From JANQGH01 sp039177555 (GTDB lineage Bacteria; Pseudomonadota; Alphaproteobacteria; DSM-16000; Inquilinaceae), in NCBI GenBank assembly GCA_039177555.1, contig JBCDFV010000043.1, positions 1-38,138 of the forward strand: 38,138 nucleotides of DNA, written 5' to 3'. The notes under the pieces are model-generated. The model was not told where the DNA came from. It did not search any database and worked only from the letters and a program-made list of their open reading frames with translations. Of this stretch, positions 24,047 to 32,702 are shown in pieces. The translations under genes and the position numbers were made by a program. Within the stretch, counting starts at the first letter, position 1; every line of letters begins with the position of its first letter.

Positions 24047-25893
24047 GGATAGCTTTTCGCCGGGCCGACCAGGATCTCCGTGCCGGACCGAACCTGATAG
24101 ACCAGCCAATGCTTTTGGTTCGCATCGGCCGGGACATCCGGCGGGTCGATCCACTTAGCGGCGAAGGAGACCGTGTGCGGCCCGCCGCTGAACTCCAGCA
24201 CGATGCCGCCGGCTTGCCCCTCGGTAAGGCCGCTGGCGTCCAGCGTCGTGTTGCCGATCACCGTCACCCGGTGGTTCTCGCTGCTGTTCAGCGCAAATGT
24301 CGTCGTCGCGCTGAACGTGGCGGCCAGGAACGCATCGTCGGAGGCGGCCGGGCCGGGCGGCCCTTGCGGACCGGTTGGACCCTGCGCCCCATCGGCGCCA
24401 TCGCTGCCGGCGGGGCCTTGGACCCCATCCGCTCCGGCCGGCCCCTGCGGACCGACCAGTGACGTGCCCGCGCCCCAGGCACCCGCGGCCTTCGGCCCGA
24501 AGATCGTGTCGGTGACCGTGTTGATGTAGAAATCGCCGTCGGCGCCAATGCCACCGGTCGGGTCGACAGACCCATTCAGGACCGTCTTTCCATCAATGCC
24601 GGCGGCGCCATCCGCGCCGTCATTACCGGCCGGCCCCTGGATACCTTGCGGCCCTTCGGGGCCGGCAGGCCCCGTGGCTCCCGTCGCGCCAACAGCGCCA
24701 GCCGGGCCGACCGGGCCTGTTGGTCCTGCCGCGCCGGCAGCTCCATCGGCACCGGCGGGGCCTTGAGCGCCGGTCGGGCCGGTCGCGCCGTCCTGCAACA
24801 GAGCGCCTTGGACATAGACAGCCTCGGCGTTGATCGTGCCCGGCCCTCTGTTACCACCCGTTGGCGCGCCGACGACAACCCCGGACAACAGGTCGATATC
24901 GACCGGCACCTCAACCCTCCTGTCGCTCTCCAACCGCAGAACAACGGTCGTGTCGATCTCCCACTCTAGGGCATTGAATGTCTGGTATCGAAACGTGCCG
25001 GTAAAACCTGCCGTGCTGGTCGGCGACAGCAGTTGGACGAACCGCGTCGAATCGGTGTCGTTCTGAAACTCCCAACGCGCGATGATCGTATCGGCGTTGT
25101 TGCCAATGTTCGTGATTTGGGCGGCACTGAACAGGTTCGCCGCGTCCGTCAGCGCGATGTTCATTTCGGCACGGGTCTGGTTTACCCACGCCACGCCATC
25201 CCATTGCAACAGCTCGCCAGAGGTAAGGCCGCTGATGGTGACGTTCCCCAGATCCTCCAGGACGCCCGCGCCGGCCGGGCCTTGAGGGCCAGTGTTGCCC
25301 CGTGGCCCTTCCGGGCCTTGAGGCCCTGTAGCACCCGTTGGTCCAGCCGCCCCGTCAACGCCTGCGGGACCGGTCGGCCCCATTGGCCCTGCTGCGCCGG
25401 CAGCGCCGTCGCCGCCGGGCGGCCCCTGCGGCCCTGTTGGGCCAGTGGCGCCAGTTGCTCCATCGGCGCCAGCCGGGCCTTGCGGTCCAGTGGCGCCGGT
25501 CGCCCCTGTTGCACCGTTTGACCCGTCCGCACCGGCTGCCCCCGCCGGACCCTGGGGGCCATCGGCTCCGGCCGGTCCTTGTGGTCCCGCTGCGCCAGCC
25601 GGCCCCTGAGCGCCGTCCGCTCCCGTTGCGCCAGGCGGTCCGGCGTCTCCAGTATCGCCCTTGGCGCCTGTCACGCCCGCCGGCCCTACATCTCCCGTTG
25701 AGCCTGCTGGGCCGGTATCGCCCGTCGCTCCGGCTGCTCCTGTATCACCGATGGGCCCCGCCGGTCCGGCTGGACCGGTTGGACCGGTGCCGCCCTGCGC
25801 GAACACCACCGGTTCCGGCAAAATGGCCTCAGCCGGCGCATAGCGAACGGTCAGGCCCGGCGCCCCGAGCCTGACATAGAACTGCGCGTCCAT
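24043..25893 (-). CDS. Collagen-like phage tail fibre
   Basis: 616 residues. Three Gly-X-Y collagen-like segments are present: residues 34-210 (about 59 triplets, mostly GPA, GAT, GPQ and GAD), a second of about 23 triplets and a third of about 12. Between them lie a domain with LGNVTISGLTSGELLQWDG and a domain with DGDFYINTVTDTIFGPKAAGAW, both common in phage fibres. The C-terminal head (residues about 525-616) contains GGPHTVSFAAKW. The collagen parts should trimerise into a thin rod ending in a receptor-binding tip. Confidence 0.92.
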   Translation of the reverse strand: MDAQFYVRLGAPGLTVRYAPAEAILPEPVVFAQGGTGPTGPAGPAGPIGDTGAAGATGDTGPAGSTGDVGPAGVTGAKGDTGDAGPPGATGADGAQGPAGAAGPQGPAGADGPQGPAGAAGADGSNGATGATGATGPQGPAGADGATGATGPTGPQGPPGGDGAAGAAGPMGPTGPAGVDGAAGPTGATGPQGPEGPRGNTGPQGPAGAGVLEDLGNVTISGLTSGELLQWDGVAWVNQTRAEMNIALTDAANLFSAAQITNIGNNADTIIARWEFQNDTDSTRFVQLLSPTSTAGFTGTFRYQTFNALEWEIDTTVVLRLESDRRVEVPVDIDLLSGVVVGAPTGGNRGPGTINAEAVYVQGALLQDGATGPTGAQGPAGADGAAGAAGPTGPVGPAGAVGATGATGPAGPEGPQGIQGPAGNDGADGAAGIDGKTVLNGSVDPTGGIGADGDFYINTVTDTIFGPKAAGAWGAGTSLVGPQGPAGADGVQGPAGSDGADGAQGPTGPQGPPGPAASDDAFLAATFSATTTFALNSSENHRVTVIGNTTLDASGLTEGQAGGIVLEFSGGPHTVSFAAKWIDPPDVPADANQKHWLVYQVRSGTEILVGPAKSYP

Positions 25894-25896
25894 GGC

Positions 25897-26280
25897 TTAC
25901 GGGCCGGCCGGATCGGTGACGCCCGGAACCACGCGCACCGTGTTCGACAACAGATGCTCGATCGCGCCGCCTGGCCCCAGCAGCAGCGCATCCCAGCGAT
26001 AGAGGTTGACCGGAATGTCGGCAGTTTCCGCGCCAGTCATTGTCAGCACGAACTCACCGGTCGCGGCACCCGTGCTGTCCACCGTCCACGGATAGGCGGT
26101 CGGCCCGCGCTCGGTCGCGCCCGCCGTCTGGTCGCGGATCTCCGCCTTCATGGTGTAGCCGGTCAGATCCTGCGGGTTGCTGGCGGCATCCAGCATCGTC
26201 AGGGTCACCTTGGCATCCGCGCCACGGCGGATGGCGTGTTCGTCGACAAGCGCCGGCACCCGGCGCACGAGATCGGTCAT
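25897..26280 (-). CDS. Phage baseplate/fibre-associated beta-sandwich protein (BppU-like)
   Basis: 127 residues from the ATG at 26280, overlapping the upstream stop. The pattern RRGADAKVTLTMLDAASNPQDLTGYTMKAEIRDQ, then GEFVLTMTGAETADIPVN and the ending HLLSNTVRVVPGVT, resembles the N-terminal domain of BppU-type upper baseplate proteins, which link fibres to the tail. No enzymatic motif. It lies directly upstream of the collagen-like fibre gene in the same operon, consistent with a fibre-attachment role. Confidence 0.68.
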   Translation of the reverse strand: MTDLVRRVPALVDEHAIRRGADAKVTLTMLDAASNPQDLTGYTMKAEIRDQTAGATERGPTAYPWTVDSTGAATGEFVLTMTGAETADIPVNLYRWDALLLGPGGAIEHLLSNTVRVVPGVTDPAGP

Positions 26281-26891
26281 GGCGCGGGCCTCAAGATCGC
26301 GTCGAAGGCGGCCGGGATATCGGCGGCGTTGGCCAGCGTGCCGGCCGCGATCTGGGCCTTTAGGCTGCGCGCTGCCTTCCAAATACGATCCTTGTGGACG
26401 GCGGCGGCCCTGGCAATTGCCATCATCTGTTCGGCTGTGACAGTGTGCTCTTGATCCTCCGCGTCGCCAAAAACCAGTTCCAGAACCGACCCGCTGGCGG
26501 CGATCTCCGACGCAAGGTCGCGCATGCCGGCGATGTTCACCTGATCCTCCAGATTGCGCATGTCGACCGGGATACGCCGGCCGTCGTCCAGCGTTGCCGT
26601 GAACCCCTCGGCAATCCTGCGATTGCGCTCGCCATTCACCGCCTCACGTGTCGCAGGGGCCGGCGTCGCAATCCAGGTCTGCCACGCCGTCTGCGGATCA
26701 CCGCGCCATTCGCGCGGGCCACGCTCGGCAATGACCAGGCCCTCGGGGCGATCATCGAGGTTGAGGCGATACCAGCCAAGCGCGGCCAGCTCCGCGTCGC
26801 TCCACAACCGCTCAATCGCGGTCGGATGCTGCGTACCGTCCGCCGCGACATAGGGCGGCGTAACATCGTTCAGGTCTGTGTCGACTAACAT
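26277..26891 (-). CDS. DUF4376-like phage tail protein
   Basis: 204 residues. The first half (RLWSDAELAALGWYRLN) reads like the N-terminus of tail-fibre assembly or tail proteins. The second half (EAVNGERNRRIAEGFTATLDDGRRIPVDMRNLEDQVNIAGM, then ITAEQM-like VTAEQMMAIARAAAVHKDRIW) matches the DUF4376 pattern seen in phage tail proteins. Possibly a fibre-assembly factor. Overlaps the next gene by 4 bases; the upstream gene ends 9 bases beyond its start. Confidence 0.75.
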   Translation of the reverse strand: MLVDTDLNDVTPPYVAADGTQHPTAIERLWSDAELAALGWYRLNLDDRPEGLVIAERGPREWRGDPQTAWQTWIATPAPATREAVNGERNRRIAEGFTATLDDGRRIPVDMRNLEDQVNIAGMRDLASEIAASGSVLELVFGDAEDQEHTVTAEQMMAIARAAAVHKDRIWKAARSLKAQIAAGTLANAADIPAAFDAILRPAP

Positions 26892-26900
26892 GGTGTTCTC

Positions 26901-27626
26901 CTAGATGCCACCGGCCCACGACGCCATCACCCCGGCCCAAAAGCTCTGGGGCTCGTTATGGGTCATTTCGAAGTCCTCGTTCTGGCCTGACGGCGTGCCT
27001 GTCTTCAGCCACATCGCCATCTTGTGTTCGCCCTCGATCCCCGCCTGAAACAGTTGGGGCACGGCGCCGACACCACCATTGCCGACCAGGCTCAGCCACG
27101 AGCCACCGATGAAAGCCAAGTTGGCGAGACCCAGCACGAATCCGCCGTTGGCGGTCGCTAGATTGCTGATCCGGTGCTGCGGAAAGGAGGCGTCAGTGCC
27201 GAACTCGGCATCGACCGGCGCCTCGCTGTCGCACAGCGTGGTCACAAGGGTGGCGATCCCCATAGAATCGCAGTTCGATTTGTTGTGCGTGATCACCAGG
27301 TCGCCCGACTGGCCCGCGGACACGAACTTGGACCAGATTGACACAGTGACCGACGAGCCGCCCTGCAGCCATGCATTGGCGATGCGCCGATCGAACGGCA
27401 CGCCACCCCACGTCAGCGTCTGATGAGCCAGGTTGCTGAAATTCCCACCATCCTGGCTGGACACCCCCACAATACACAGCCGGCGCTGAGTTGGATACGC
27501 GCCGTAGGGAAGGCCCGAGAACGTGATCGACGAGCCGCTCGGCCCACGGCTGGTCTGGTTGACCAGTTGGATCGGAAAGCGCTTGCGGGCGGCAAAGAAC
27601 CATTCGGGCGCGCTGGTCAAGCTCAT
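26901..27626 (-). CDS. Distal tail/appendage protein of unknown function, paralogue-like
   Basis: 241 residues, beta-rich with several Trp residues (LTWGGVPFDRRIANAWLQGGSS, SIWSKFVSAGQSGDLVITHNKS, FWAGVMASWAGGI). The ordering of a hydrophobic core strand, an NED- or SQDGGNF-like loop and a C-terminal repeat region is similar to the protein encoded at 23363-24046, suggesting a shared jelly-roll fold, though identity is low. Its ATG overlaps the upstream fibre gene stop by 4 bases. Probably a tail appendage; function unknown. Confidence 0.7.
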   Translation of the reverse strand: MSLTSAPEWFFAARKRFPIQLVNQTSRGPSGSSITFSGLPYGAYPTQRRLCIVGVSSQDGGNFSNLAHQTLTWGGVPFDRRIANAWLQGGSSVTVSIWSKFVSAGQSGDLVITHNKSNCDSMGIATLVTTLCDSEAPVDAEFGTDASFPQHRISNLATANGGFVLGLANLAFIGGSWLSLVGNGGVGAVPQLFQAGIEGEHKMAMWLKTGTPSGQNEDFEMTHNEPQSFWAGVMASWAGGI

Positions 27627-28423
27627 GGCAGCCAGACCCGGCCGACATATTCACAGTAGTACGGAACCAGCAGCCCACCCTCAAGAACGTCCGGTAGCGA
27701 TCCGCTCATGGAAACGACCTGAGATCCCCAACTGATCGTGTGAGGCCCGCCGCCCGCATTCCAGAACAGCAGCAGCCCAACCCGGCCAGCGACCTCGTTA
27801 ATAGGGTTCGTGACCGCGAAATGCTGGCTCTGGCCGCAGGTGAAGTTGACACCCGCGTGCATGTCGATCGTGACGTACGGCCCGTTGGGCCGGCCGACAG
27901 ACACTTGCGCGCTGGACAGCCCGGTCGGCGACACCGGCACAAATGGTTCCGACGCCTGCCGGACTTCCGCAGTGCTGGCGTAGGCCGCGCCATTGATCTT
28001 AAGGCGGGTCACAGCACCGTTCGCGATCTTGAGCGCGCTTACCGCATCGTTGGCGAGTTTCGGATTGTTCACCTGACCATCGGCAATCTTGGCGCCCGTA
28101 ACCGCCAGATCGACGATGTTGCCGGTGTTCACCGCATTCGCCTGCATCGCCGCATTGCCGACACTATCGTTCGGCAGGCTGAAGATGTTTGTCGACGGGT
28201 TGATGTTGGCGATGACGATATCCGTCGTGCCGTCGAAGACGCTGAGTTCCCAGAGCGTCCCGGAAACCTCCCTTATCCAGGCCATGCCCGCCTGGGCGTA
28301 GCTTGGTCGCGTGGTGCCGCGATGCAGGGTATTGAGCGCGTCGCGCCACGAGCCAAGGTCGCCGGCCAGCGTCGTGCCGTCCTTGGTGTCTGGATCAATC
28401 GTGCCGAAATCGAATTGAGACAT
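27623..28423 (-). CDS. Phage tail fibre protein
   Basis: 266 residues. The N-terminal DFGTIDPDTKDGTTLAGDLGSWRDALNTLHRG, the central repetitive stretch of short A-x-x-N-A-V or AL-K-I-A-NGAVT units (typical triple-beta-helix shaft) and the C-terminal head with GGPHTISWGSQVVSMSG are features of short phage fibres. The GGPHT(I/V)S segment is shared with the collagen-like fibre head. It follows gene J by 3 bases, the usual position of side or central fibres in lambda-like phages. Confidence 0.85.
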   Translation of the reverse strand: MSQFDFGTIDPDTKDGTTLAGDLGSWRDALNTLHRGTTRPSYAQAGMAWIREVSGTLWELSVFDGTTDIVIANINPSTNIFSLPNDSVGNAAMQANAVNTGNIVDLAVTGAKIADGQVNNPKLANDAVSALKIANGAVTRLKINGAAYASTAEVRQASEPFVPVSPTGLSSAQVSVGRPNGPYVTIDMHAGVNFTCGQSQHFAVTNPINEVAGRVGLLLFWNAGGGPHTISWGSQVVSMSGSLPDVLEGGLLVPYYCEYVGRVWLP

Positions 28424-28426
28424 GGT

Positions 28427-31400
28427 CTAGCTCGCGTATCCGTAACCTTTGGCGACGTAATCAAACGTGCGCTGGATGGCCGTGTCGCTGTTGTCGAAGA
28501 ACTGAATGGTGAAGCCGCTCGCGCTCTTGGCGGTGATCGTCCAATAGTCGCCCGTCGCCAGATCCTGCGCCGCGATCCCAAGCCCCTTCAGCGCGTTGAA
28601 GGCAGGTGCAAACGTGATGGTTCGGCCGGCGGGCGTGACCACAAGATCGTCGCCGGCCTCAACCCGATCGGGCATGTCCACTGTTACCTCCAGATCAATG
28701 ATGTTCGGTGATATGTTCGTACTGACGCCGGAAAGCAGGACGCGGAACTCGAAGGCGCGCGCGGTGTAGTCGCCGACCACCAGCGTCTGCCATGCCGACC
28801 AGACCGGAGAGCCGGCCGGATGGTCGGACGTGAAGCGCAGCTGCACCTCTGCCCCCCACTCGCTGGCCGTCGTGCCGCTCAGATTCTCGACCGACGCCAG
28901 GCTGGCCCAGCTCGACATGACATTCTGGTTGTTCAGGCCGCTGGCGTTGACGTTGGCCGACACGCGGCTGGTGTAGACAGCCCCGAGATCGATATCGGTC
29001 GCGAAGTCGTACTGCCCGCTGGCGTAGAAGACGCCCGGCGATTGCTCCGCCAGACGCAAATTGTTGGTGACGACCGCCGTCTGCGCCTTGGCGCCGGCGA
29101 ACCCAGGGTCTTCCGTGGCCGTCTCGACGACGTTCAGGCCCTCCACGCTGCCGATGGTCGAGACGATCGACGTCGCGTTGACGCTTTCGGTCCCTTGCTC
29201 CGTCACCGCCTTGATCAGGAACGTGCCGCTGTTGGCCGCGATCTGGATGACCGTCCCCTCGACGCGGGGCTGGATATCGATGGCCTCACCCCAGCCGGGG
29301 CTATCGGTCCTGGGCGACCGCTTGATGCGATAGTGCGACAGGTTCAGGTTCGGCACCGGGTCCCAGCTCAAGGTCGCGATGGAGCCGACGACGGAGATGC
29401 CGAAATTCTCGACATCCGCCGGTGGGCCGTCCAGCACACCCAGGGTCGCGCCATAGGTCGTCCAAGGCGACACCCGCCCCAGACTGTCCCGCGACCGCAC
29501 CCGAAACTCCCACGGCCCGTCCTCGGTGGGCGCGATATCGATCGACAGGGACGACGTCGTGCCGGCCGGCTGAAACGCCCGCCCGTCGGTCGGCCTGTAT
29601 TCGACCTCGAACAGGGTCACGCGGGCATCGTCCGGCGCCTGCCACGAGAAGGTCACGGCCGTCAGGATCGTGGCGGCCGGCTTGTAGAGATACTCGCTGT
29701 GGCTCGGGTTGATCGGCTTTCGCAGCGGGCCGGTCGGCAGTGCTGTAAAGGGTGGGCTGTCCAGCACCAGCCCTTGCTCGATGCGGGCATATTTGTTCGG
29801 GTCGTGCAGCAGGGCCGTGATCTCGAAGATGTTGGCCTCCGCCTCCACCACGCTCAGGATACGGAACTGGCGCGGCGCCACCGGCGAAACGATCCAGACC
29901 GCGCCCGGCACCGGTGCGGCCGGCAGCGCCGTCGCCCAGGTCAAGCTCGTATGGTCGCCGGCCCCGTTGGTCAGCGTCCGGTCTTCGATCGAGCCGTCCG
30001 GCATCACCACCGAAAGCGTGTAGGTCGAGACACCGACGATCGTGACGGCCGCGTCGATCACGAGGCTGGTCGTGCCCGGCGTCACCACCCGTCCGCCTTG
30101 CCGCGTGCCGGCATAGGCCGGATCGGCAATCGAGACGATGTCCCCCGGCCCCACATCCGCATGGTCCCAGGATGCGCGATAGGTCACCGTCTCGGTCTGG
30201 TTCCAGGCCGTGTCAAGCGCCCACAGGCCGGTGCGATAGGCCTGGCCGCGCCGCGTGCAGCCGACGGCCTTGATCTCCGCCGGCCGCCAGCCATACTCCG
30301 CGATCCGCGCCGGGTCCTCGACCACCTCGATCGCCGCCTTGTAGCCGTCGTCCGGGTCATGCCAGGAGACCAGCGCCACCGTCGGCCGGGTCTTCAGCCC
30401 GGTGCCGGAATAGGTGAACAGCCCGTCGATCACGTTGGCCGGCGTCACCAGCTTCACCGGGTCGGCCGGCTTGTCCTGGCTGACCGTGACCGCGCCGGAG
30501 GCCCAATGGGTGATGCCCCGGAACGAGCCGGCGACGAGCTGCACCGCCCGGATCGCGTCCTCGCGCCCCTCGACCACGCCGTTGAAGGTATAGCGCGGCT
30601 CCTGCCCGCCCAGCCCGTCATCGACCAGCTCGTCGCAATATTGCGCGATGTCGTAGAACGCCCATTTGTCGACCTGGGCCGCGTCGATGAAGTCGCCCAG
30701 CCCCCAGCGCCTGTTGGTCAACAGCGCATAGAGCACCCAGGCGGGATTGTCGGTCCAGCGCGTCACAAACGTGCCGTCCCAAATGCCGGAGTAGATCCGC
30801 GTCTGCCCGTTGTAATTCGACGGCACGTCGACCAGCAGCCCGTAGATCTCATAGTTCCGCGTCGGCACCCGGCCGCCGAACGCCTCCGCATCGGCCGACA
30901 CGGCGGCGAAAGCGGTATCGGGATATTGCAGTTTGGCGTCGATCAGTTCGGTGTAGGAGGCCCAGAACAGGCTATCGACCTCCTTCACCGACATGCGGTC
31001 GCCGGTCAGCCGCCGCACGCGCACCTGCCAAGGCGCGCCGCCTTCGGGCAAGGCGACCCGATAGGCCCGCTCGTAAGGTGAGGTCGTCTTGCCGAGCACC
31101 CGGTCGATGACGACCTGGTTCCAAACGCCGCCATTCGGCATCACGTCGATCGCCAGGTCGACGAAGGACCGGACGATATCGCCATTGTCCCGCACCCAGG
31201 AGAGGCCGTTGGGAAAGCGTGCCTTCACGCGCACGGCATCGACGGTCGGGTCGGTCACCTGCCGCGTCACCGATCCGTCGCCGCTGCCCGATCCCTCGGG
31301 GCTCCAGGCGGTGACCTGAACCCCGACCGGGATTTCGCGCTCGACCTCGGTGAAGCCCTCGACATGGGGCTGGTCCGGCAACCCGGTCCGCCCCCAGACC

Positions 31401-31675
31401 ACAACACCCTCGACGGAGAACGAGTCGTCGTCGTGCTGCAGTGGCGTATCGTCCAGGAACACGCTCTTCAGGTTGTCCTTCAGACCGCCGATCGGCCCTT
31501 CGCTGACGACATCGATGATGCGGGCGGTCGCGGTAGAGCGCAGCGTGTTCGGCGCCTCGCGCCCACCACCGCCACCGCCGCCCTTGCCGCCGCCGGCGCC
31601 CTCGATGCTGAATGGATCAAAGCGCGGCCTAACCGGCCCGCCAGCCAGTTTGTCGATCATGCGACGGCCGCTCAT
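28427..31675 (-). CDS. J: Phage host-specificity protein J (central tail tip)
   Basis: 1082 residues, the expected size. The N-terminal part has a Gly-rich segment (residues about 27-40) followed by NTLRSTATARIIDVVSEGPIGGL, diagnostic of gpJ. Middle regions such as TTSPYERAYRVALPEGG and PNPAWVLYALLTNRRWGLG are also conserved in the family. Fibronectin type III-like domains occur at about residues 680-870, and the rest is receptor-binding. It forms the tail tip that contacts the receptor. Its ATG overlaps the gene I stop. Confidence 0.95.
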   Translation of the reverse strand: MSGRRMIDKLAGGPVRPRFDPFSIEGAGGGKGGGGGGGREAPNTLRSTATARIIDVVSEGPIGGLKDNLKSVFLDDTPLQHDDDSFSVEGVVVWGRTGLPDQPHVEGFTEVEREIPVGVQVTAWSPEGSGSGDGSVTRQVTDPTVDAVRVKARFPNGLSWVRDNGDIVRSFVDLAIDVMPNGGVWNQVVIDRVLGKTTSPYERAYRVALPEGGAPWQVRVRRLTGDRMSVKEVDSLFWASYTELIDAKLQYPDTAFAAVSADAEAFGGRVPTRNYEIYGLLVDVPSNYNGQTRIYSGIWDGTFVTRWTDNPAWVLYALLTNRRWGLGDFIDAAQVDKWAFYDIAQYCDELVDDGLGGQEPRYTFNGVVEGREDAIRAVQLVAGSFRGITHWASGAVTVSQDKPADPVKLVTPANVIDGLFTYSGTGLKTRPTVALVSWHDPDDGYKAAIEVVEDPARIAEYGWRPAEIKAVGCTRRGQAYRTGLWALDTAWNQTETVTYRASWDHADVGPGDIVSIADPAYAGTRQGGRVVTPGTTSLVIDAAVTIVGVSTYTLSVVMPDGSIEDRTLTNGAGDHTSLTWATALPAAPVPGAVWIVSPVAPRQFRILSVVEAEANIFEITALLHDPNKYARIEQGLVLDSPPFTALPTGPLRKPINPSHSEYLYKPAATILTAVTFSWQAPDDARVTLFEVEYRPTDGRAFQPAGTTSSLSIDIAPTEDGPWEFRVRSRDSLGRVSPWTTYGATLGVLDGPPADVENFGISVVGSIATLSWDPVPNLNLSHYRIKRSPRTDSPGWGEAIDIQPRVEGTVIQIAANSGTFLIKAVTEQGTESVNATSIVSTIGSVEGLNVVETATEDPGFAGAKAQTAVVTNNLRLAEQSPGVFYASGQYDFATDIDLGAVYTSRVSANVNASGLNNQNVMSSWASLASVENLSGTTASEWGAEVQLRFTSDHPAGSPVWSAWQTLVVGDYTARAFEFRVLLSGVSTNISPNIIDLEVTVDMPDRVEAGDDLVVTPAGRTITFAPAFNALKGLGIAAQDLATGDYWTITAKSASGFTIQFFDNSDTAIQRTFDYVAKGYGYAS

Positions 31676-32328
31676 GGTGTGCCCGTCAGGAACTTGTTGG
31701 AGCCGCCATCGTTCGTCGCAAACGGCAGCTCTTCAACCGCGATACCGGCGGACCCAACCACCGACCCGACCCGAAACACCCCGAACGCCAGCGGCACCGG
31801 ATTACCCGCCTCGATCCGGTTGACGCCGCTGTTGAACAAAAACGACGGACGCTTGTCGGGGGACTCGTTGCTGTCGATGCTTGGGGTTGGGGACAAGAGT
31901 TGCGCCACACCGCCGAGCGCAGCGGCCACGCCGGCATTGAACGCCAACGTAGCAACCACGCCCTTGACGGTGATGTCGGCCGCAAAAATGCCGCCGGCGA
32001 CAGGGCCGCCCAGCGCGAACGAGGTGGCAATTAGGGCTGCTGCAGCAATGAGCTTGACGAAACCATTGTTGCCGCTACCAGCGCCCTCAACCGCCGGCAC
32101 GAAGTGAATATCGCCGTCGTCGGCCAGCAGCGTCAGAGTCTCCGCCTCATGCTCGAAGCCATCCTCCAGGCCGCCGCTGATCACGTGAAAGCTGCCCTCC
32201 GACAGCCGCTGCCGAAATCCCGGCACCTGCCGAGACAGCCCCCGCACGGCCTCCGCCGGCGACGCCACGTCCCAACAAAAAGGCCCGCCGAAGCGAGCCA
32301 GGTCACCGTGCAAATGAATCGTTCTCAC
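31672..32328 (-). CDS. I: Phage tail assembly protein I
   Basis: 218 residues from GTG 32328, chosen because the family begins with the RTIHLHG-type motif and because this GTG overlaps the stop of the small upstream gene (GTGA); a longer form from ATG 32355 is possible. Typical gpI features are the N-terminal LHGDLARFGGPFCWDV, FHVISGG, DIHFVPAVEGAG, a hydrophobic Gly/Ala-rich segment (LIAAAALIATSFALGGPVAGG) and the C-terminal NPVPLAFGVFRVGSVVGSAGI. It helps assemble the tail tip with K and J. Confidence 0.9.
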   Translation of the reverse strand: MRTIHLHGDLARFGGPFCWDVASPAEAVRGLSRQVPGFRQRLSEGSFHVISGGLEDGFEHEAETLTLLADDGDIHFVPAVEGAGSGNNGFVKLIAAAALIATSFALGGPVAGGIFAADITVKGVVATLAFNAGVAAALGGVAQLLSPTPSIDSNESPDKRPSFLFNSGVNRIEAGNPVPLAFGVFRVGSVVGSAGIAVEELPFATNDGGSNKFLTGTP

Positions 32329-32522
32329 GACACGCCACCCAATCCATCCGACCATTCTGATAGTTGCTTTGCCAGCAACGCTGCCAGCCTGTGCGAAATC
32401 CGGCCGACACCCACCTGTCCGTCACAAGCCCTCAGCAGAATCTCGATGCCATCTCGATCGCCGGAGAACCCAAAGCTGGTGAAGTCGACAGAGAATGATG
32501 CCTTGGTTAGCTTTCCGGCCAT
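32325..32522 (-). CDS. Small phage accessory protein, 65 aa
   Basis: 65 residues with a good ribosome site (AAGGAT, 7 bases before the ATG at 32522). Its TGA overlaps the GTG start of gene I, so translation is probably coupled. The sequence (FSVDFTSFGFSGDRDGIEILLRACDG, then RISHRLAALLAKQLSEWSDGLGG) has a beta-like first half and an amphipathic helix. It has no recognised family. It lies after two terminators that close the upstream protease gene, at the K-I junction. Confidence 0.6.
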   Translation of the reverse strand: MAGKLTKASFSVDFTSFGFSGDRDGIEILLRACDGQVGVGRISHRLAALLAKQLSEWSDGLGGVS

Positions 32523-32600
32523 TCACGTCATCCTTATGCGTCGACCAGTGCGCATGAACCTCGGCTCGAAACTCGGCCAAATTTCTGAGACTTCGCCGCC

Positions 32601-32628
32601 CAAAAGAAAACCCCGCCGGAGCGGGGTT
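32601..32628 (-). terminator. Rho-independent terminator in the K-I accessory region
   Basis: On the minus strand AACCCCGC-TCCG-GCGGGGTT is followed by TTCTTTTG. It is a strong hairpin with a T-run about 75 bases past the stop of the SDH-type protease gene. Confidence 0.8.
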
Positions 32629-32630
32629 GG

Positions 32631-32648
32631 GTTACAATCGATTGTAAC
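32631..32648. repeat. Perfect 18-bp palindrome between two hairpins
   Basis: GTTACAATCGATTGTAAC is a perfect palindrome, AT-rich in contrast to its surroundings, between the terminator at 32601-32628 and the hairpin at 32653-32679. It may be a protein-binding or recombination site; no protein is assigned. Confidence 0.7.
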
Positions 32649-32652
32649 AATA

Positions 32653-32679
32653 GAAAGCCCCGCCAAATTGCGGGCTTTC
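32653..32679 (-). terminator. Second hairpin/terminator just after the SDH-type protease gene
   Basis: GAAAGCCC (32653-32660) pairs with GGGCTTTC (32672-32679), with further partial pairing inside. It lies 24 bases after the protease stop. The T-run on the minus strand is modest (TTTCTATTG), so this is a candidate only. Confidence 0.5.
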
Positions 32680-32702
32680 TTGTTAACGAAGATCAAGCAT
32701 GC

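Noticed and set aside
24400..25800. Dense short repeats that could look like a CRISPR or tandem repeat array
   Set aside because: They are the Gly-X-Y codons of the collagen-like fibre, in one open frame with irregular units.
28820..31081. A 753-codon plus-strand frame opposite gene J
   Set aside because: Rich in Arg, His and Gly with no domain pattern; it is antisense of gpJ, which is clearly real.
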